This document shows, piece after piece, positions 4,947-7,254 of a stretch of 7,254 nt of DNA. Origin of the DNA: Ardenticatenia bacterium (GTDB lineage: Bacteria; Chloroflexota; Anaerolineae; Aggregatilineales; Aggregatilineaceae); assembly GCA_026984385.1 (NCBI GenBank), contig JALSSH010000571.1, forward strand, positions 1 to 7,254. Direction: 5' to 3'. Each line of letters begins with the position of its first letter. Position 1 is the first letter of the stretch. A model generated the notes under the pieces. The model was not told the origin of the DNA and did no database searches. It saw only the letters and a list, made by a program, of their open reading frames with translations. The position numbers and the translations under genes are program-made.

Positions 4947-7254
4947 TTATGCGTTTTGCTCTGAAGTCTCTTCAGGGGCAAGGCTTTGTGGTGGCGTGAG
5001 CGCGGCCTCCCAAACGGCGTCCATATCCTCCACCAGCACAAATTTCAGCGCCTCGCGCACTTCAACCGGCACGTCTTCCAGGTCATACTCATTGCGGCGT
5101 GGCAGGATCACAGTTTGCAGCCCTGCGCGGTGTGCCGCCAACACTTTGTCTTTGATGCCGCCCACCGGCAACACCTGCCCGCGCAAAGTCAGCTCGCCGG
5201 TCATGGCGACGTTGTCGCGGACGGGTCGCCCGGTGAAAAGCGACATCAGCGCAGTTGCCATCGTGATCCCCGCCGAAGGGCCGTCTTTGGGCACGGCGCC
5301 CGCCGGCACGTGGAGGTGAATGTCGCGCTTCTCGAAGTAGTCCGTCGGCAAACCGTACTCGGCGGCGCGCGAGCGCACGTAGCTTAGCGCAATCCGCGCG
5401 CTTTCTTGCATCACCTCGCCCAGTTGCCCCGTATATTGGAAGCTCTTGCCCCCGGGCATCTGCGCCGCTTCGATAAAGAGCACGTCCCCGCCGAAGATCG
5501 TCACCGCCAGCCCGATCGCAACCCCCGGCACGCCGCGAATGCGCTCCGCGATCTCGTCCTGATAGGTGTAACGCGGGTGGCCGAGCAGCTCGCGCACGGT
5601 GTCGCCGTCCACGACCGTTTTTTCGCCGTGCCCCTCGGCGATCTTGGTCACGACCTTGCGCGCCACGTGGCCGATCTCGCGCTCCAAGTTGCGCACGCCC
5701 GCCTCGCGCGTGTAGTGGCGAATGATCGTGCGCAAACCCTCCTCGGTGAACTCCAGCTCGTCGGGGCGCAACCCGTTTTCGCGGATTTGACGCGGGACGA
5801 GGTAGCGCAAGGCGATCTGGAGCTTTTCGTGCTCGGTGTAGCCGCTTAGGTGGATGATCTCCATGCGGTCGAGCAGCGGGCGCGGGATCGTATCTAGCGT
5901 GTTGGCGGTGGTGATAAACATCACCTCGGAAAGGTCAAAGGGCACGTCCAGGTAGTGATCGCGGAATTCGAAGTTTTGTTCTGGGTCGAGCACTTCCAAC
6001 AGCGCCGAAGCCGGGTCGCCGCGAAAGTCCCGCCCCAGTTTGTCTACTTCGTCCAGCATAATCACCGGGTTGCGGCTGCCTACGCGACGTAACGTTTGGA
6101 TGATGCGCCCGGGCATCGCGCCGATGTAGGTGCGGCGAAAGCCCCGAATCTCGGCCTCGTCGCGCACCCCGCCCAACGACATGCGCGTGAACTTGCGCCC
6201 CATCGCCCGCGCAATCGAGGCGCCCAGCGACGTTTTGCCTACCCCGGGCGGCCCGACAAAACACAAGATCGCCCCTTCGCGTTCGCGGCGGATGGTGTCT
6301 TGGGGCGCTTCGGCGGCCAACTCTTCGGCACGCTCCTGGCGCAACTTGCGCACGGCCAGGTATTCGAGGATGCGCTCTTTGATATCTTCCAGACCGTAAT
6401 GGTCGGTGTCCAACACCTGGCGCGCGTGGGCGATATCCAGCGCGTCCTCAGTGCGCACGTCCCAGGGCAGGCTCACCATCCAGTCCAGATAGGTGCGGAT
6501 AACGCCGTACTCGGCGGCAGCGACGGGCAGTTTGGCGAGCCGCTCCAGTTCGCGCAGCGCTTCACGTTCGGCTTCTTCGGGCATGTGCGCTTCGGCGATC
6601 TTGCGGCGGAACTCTTCCACCTCGACGGCTTGCTCGTCGCCTTCGCCCAGCTCACGCTGGATCGCCTTGAGCTGTTCGCGCAAGAAGTATTCGCGTTGCG
6701 TTTTTTCCATCTCGGACTGCGCTTCGGACTGGATGCGATGCCCCAGCTCTAGCACTTCCAGCTCTTTGGTCAGAATCTTGAGCAGCAAGCGCAACTTTTC
6801 GTTCACGTCGTCCAGCCGCAAAAGCGTTTGTTGCTCTTCCAGCCCGATACGGACATAAGTGGCGAGCGCGTAGACGAGTTGCAGCGGGTCTTCCACGCTC
6901 AGCACCGCGTTGGTTAGCTCGCTGGGGATGCTGGGCACCAGCTCCGCAATACGCCCGAACTGCTCCATCACGCTGCGCATCAGCGCCTCGGTCTCCAGCG
7001 TCTTTTCGCTGTGTTCCGGCGCGGGGCTGACGCGCGCTACCAAGTACGGCTCGGTGGCGGTGTACTCTTCCACTTTGATCCGCGCGAGACCTTGCACCAA
7101 CAGGCGGATTGTGCCGTCCGGGGCACGGAAGAGGCGATGGATTTGCGCCAGCGTGCCGTAGGTGTAGATGTCCTCCGGCCCGGGTGTGTCGAGTTCCGGC
7201 TTGCGCGAAGCAACTAACCCGATCAGACGATCGCCGGAGACGGCTTCATCCACC
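4947..7254 (-). CDS. lon: ATP-dependent Lon protease, LonA type (N-terminus cut by window edge)
   Basis: 768 residues are visible; compared with E. coli Lon about 35-45 N-terminal residues are missing beyond the right edge, and the first visible codon (GTG 7251-7253) is internal. Numbering from it: the substrate-binding N domain runs to about 165, with DRLIGLV and DGTIRLLVQGLARI. A charged coiled-coil stretch spans about 175-240. The AAA+ module has Walker A GPPGVGKT (334-341), Walker B VIMLDE (397-402), sensor-1 Asn451, arginine finger Arg463 in PLLDRME, and sensor-2 Arg521 in REAGVRNLER. The protease domain has Ser660 in DGPSAG and Lys703 in GGIKDK, the Ser-Lys dyad at the normal 43-residue spacing. 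All catalytic residues are present, so it should be active. Lon is a cytoplasmic hexamer that unfolds and degrades damaged and regulatory proteins. The order N domain, AAA+, protease, with no membrane segment, makes it LonA, not LonB. The promoter is outside the window. Confidence 0.97.
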   Translation of the reverse strand, partial: VDEAVSGDRLIGLVASRKPELDTPGPEDIYTYGTLAQIHRLFRAPDGTIRLLVQGLARIKVEEYTATEPYLVARVSPAPEHSEKTLETEALMRSVMEQFGRIAELVPSIPSELTNAVLSVEDPLQLVYALATYVRIGLEEQQTLLRLDDVNEKLRLLLKILTKELEVLELGHRIQSEAQSEMEKTQREYFLREQLKAIQRELGEGDEQAVEVEEFRRKIAEAHMPEEAEREALRELERLAKLPVAAAEYGVIRTYLDWMVSLPWDVRTEDALDIAHARQVLDTDHYGLEDIKERILEYLAVRKLRQERAEELAAEAPQDTIRREREGAILCFVGPPGVGKTSLGASIARAMGRKFTRMSLGGVRDEAEIRGFRRTYIGAMPGRIIQTLRRVGSRNPVIMLDEVDKLGRDFRGDPASALLEVLDPEQNFEFRDHYLDVPFDLSEVMFITTANTLDTIPRPLLDRMEIIHLSGYTEHEKLQIALRYLVPRQIRENGLRPDELEFTEEGLRTIIRHYTREAGVRNLEREIGHVARKVVTKIAEGHGEKTVVDGDTVRELLGHPRYTYQDEIAERIRGVPGVAIGLAVTIFGGDVLFIEAAQMPGGKSFQYTGQLGEVMQESARIALSYVRSRAAEYGLPTDYFEKRDIHLHVPAGAVPKDGPSAGITMATALMSLFTGRPVRDNVAMTGELTLRGQVLPVGGIKDKVLAAHRAGLQTVILPRRNEYDLEDVPVEVREALKFVLVEDMDAVWEAALTPPQSLAPEETSEQNA

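Noticed and set aside
2945..4999. A 684-codon open frame on the + strand opposite the PHP and receiver genes
   Set aside because: It is in exact codon register with both - strand genes, so stops need TTA, CTA or TCA codons there, which this GC-rich gene set rarely uses. The translation has no recognisable domain, while the - strand has complete catalytic motifs.
4892..5041. Longer N-terminus for the receiver gene
   Set aside because: It would overlap the end of lon by 95 bases and add 50 residues with no domain, while a strong ribosome site points to TTG 4891.
1..7254. A complete previously undescribed defence or mobile system
   Set aside because: No transposase, integrase, repeat array, toxin-antitoxin pair, nuclease-helicase set or RNA gene is visible. 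The AlbA_2 domain alone is not enough to claim defence.

Overview
The window is dense bacterial DNA with no gap over about 60 bases: one gene fragment on the + strand, then four genes on the - strand. No RNA gene, insertion sequence, CRISPR array or attachment site was seen. It most resembles a GC-rich chromosome of the phylum Chloroflexota (Anaerolineae/Caldilinea-like). That assignment is an inference from family resemblance: a Pro/Thr linker followed by LGFP-like repeats, a GT39-type membrane glycosyltransferase with a C-terminal soluble domain, and a PHP protein fused to an AlbA_2 (Schlafen-type) domain. No phylogenetic marker was compared.

Layout. At 2-757 (+) is the C-terminal part of a probably exported protein. 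It meets, 3 bases stop to stop, the end of a membrane glycosyltransferase at 761-2707 (-). In - strand order of transcription (right to left) the genes are: an ATP-dependent Lon protease cut by the right edge (4947-7254), a single-domain response regulator that starts at TTG (4538-4891), a three-part PHP/AlbA_2 protein (2735-4477), and the glycosyltransferase. The gaps between them are 55, 60 and 27 bases, with no convincing internal terminator, so one transcript is possible but unproven.

How they may work together. Lon degrades damaged and regulatory proteins. The response regulator is a phosphorylatable receiver with no output domain. The PHP/AlbA_2 protein looks like a metal-dependent phosphoesterase with a nucleic-acid-binding module. 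The glycosyltransferase acts at the membrane and has no evident functional link to the other three. I see no complete defence, mobile or biosynthetic system. The least ordinary object is the PHP-AlbA_2 fusion with its unassigned C-terminal domain; the rest is recognisable bacterial content.
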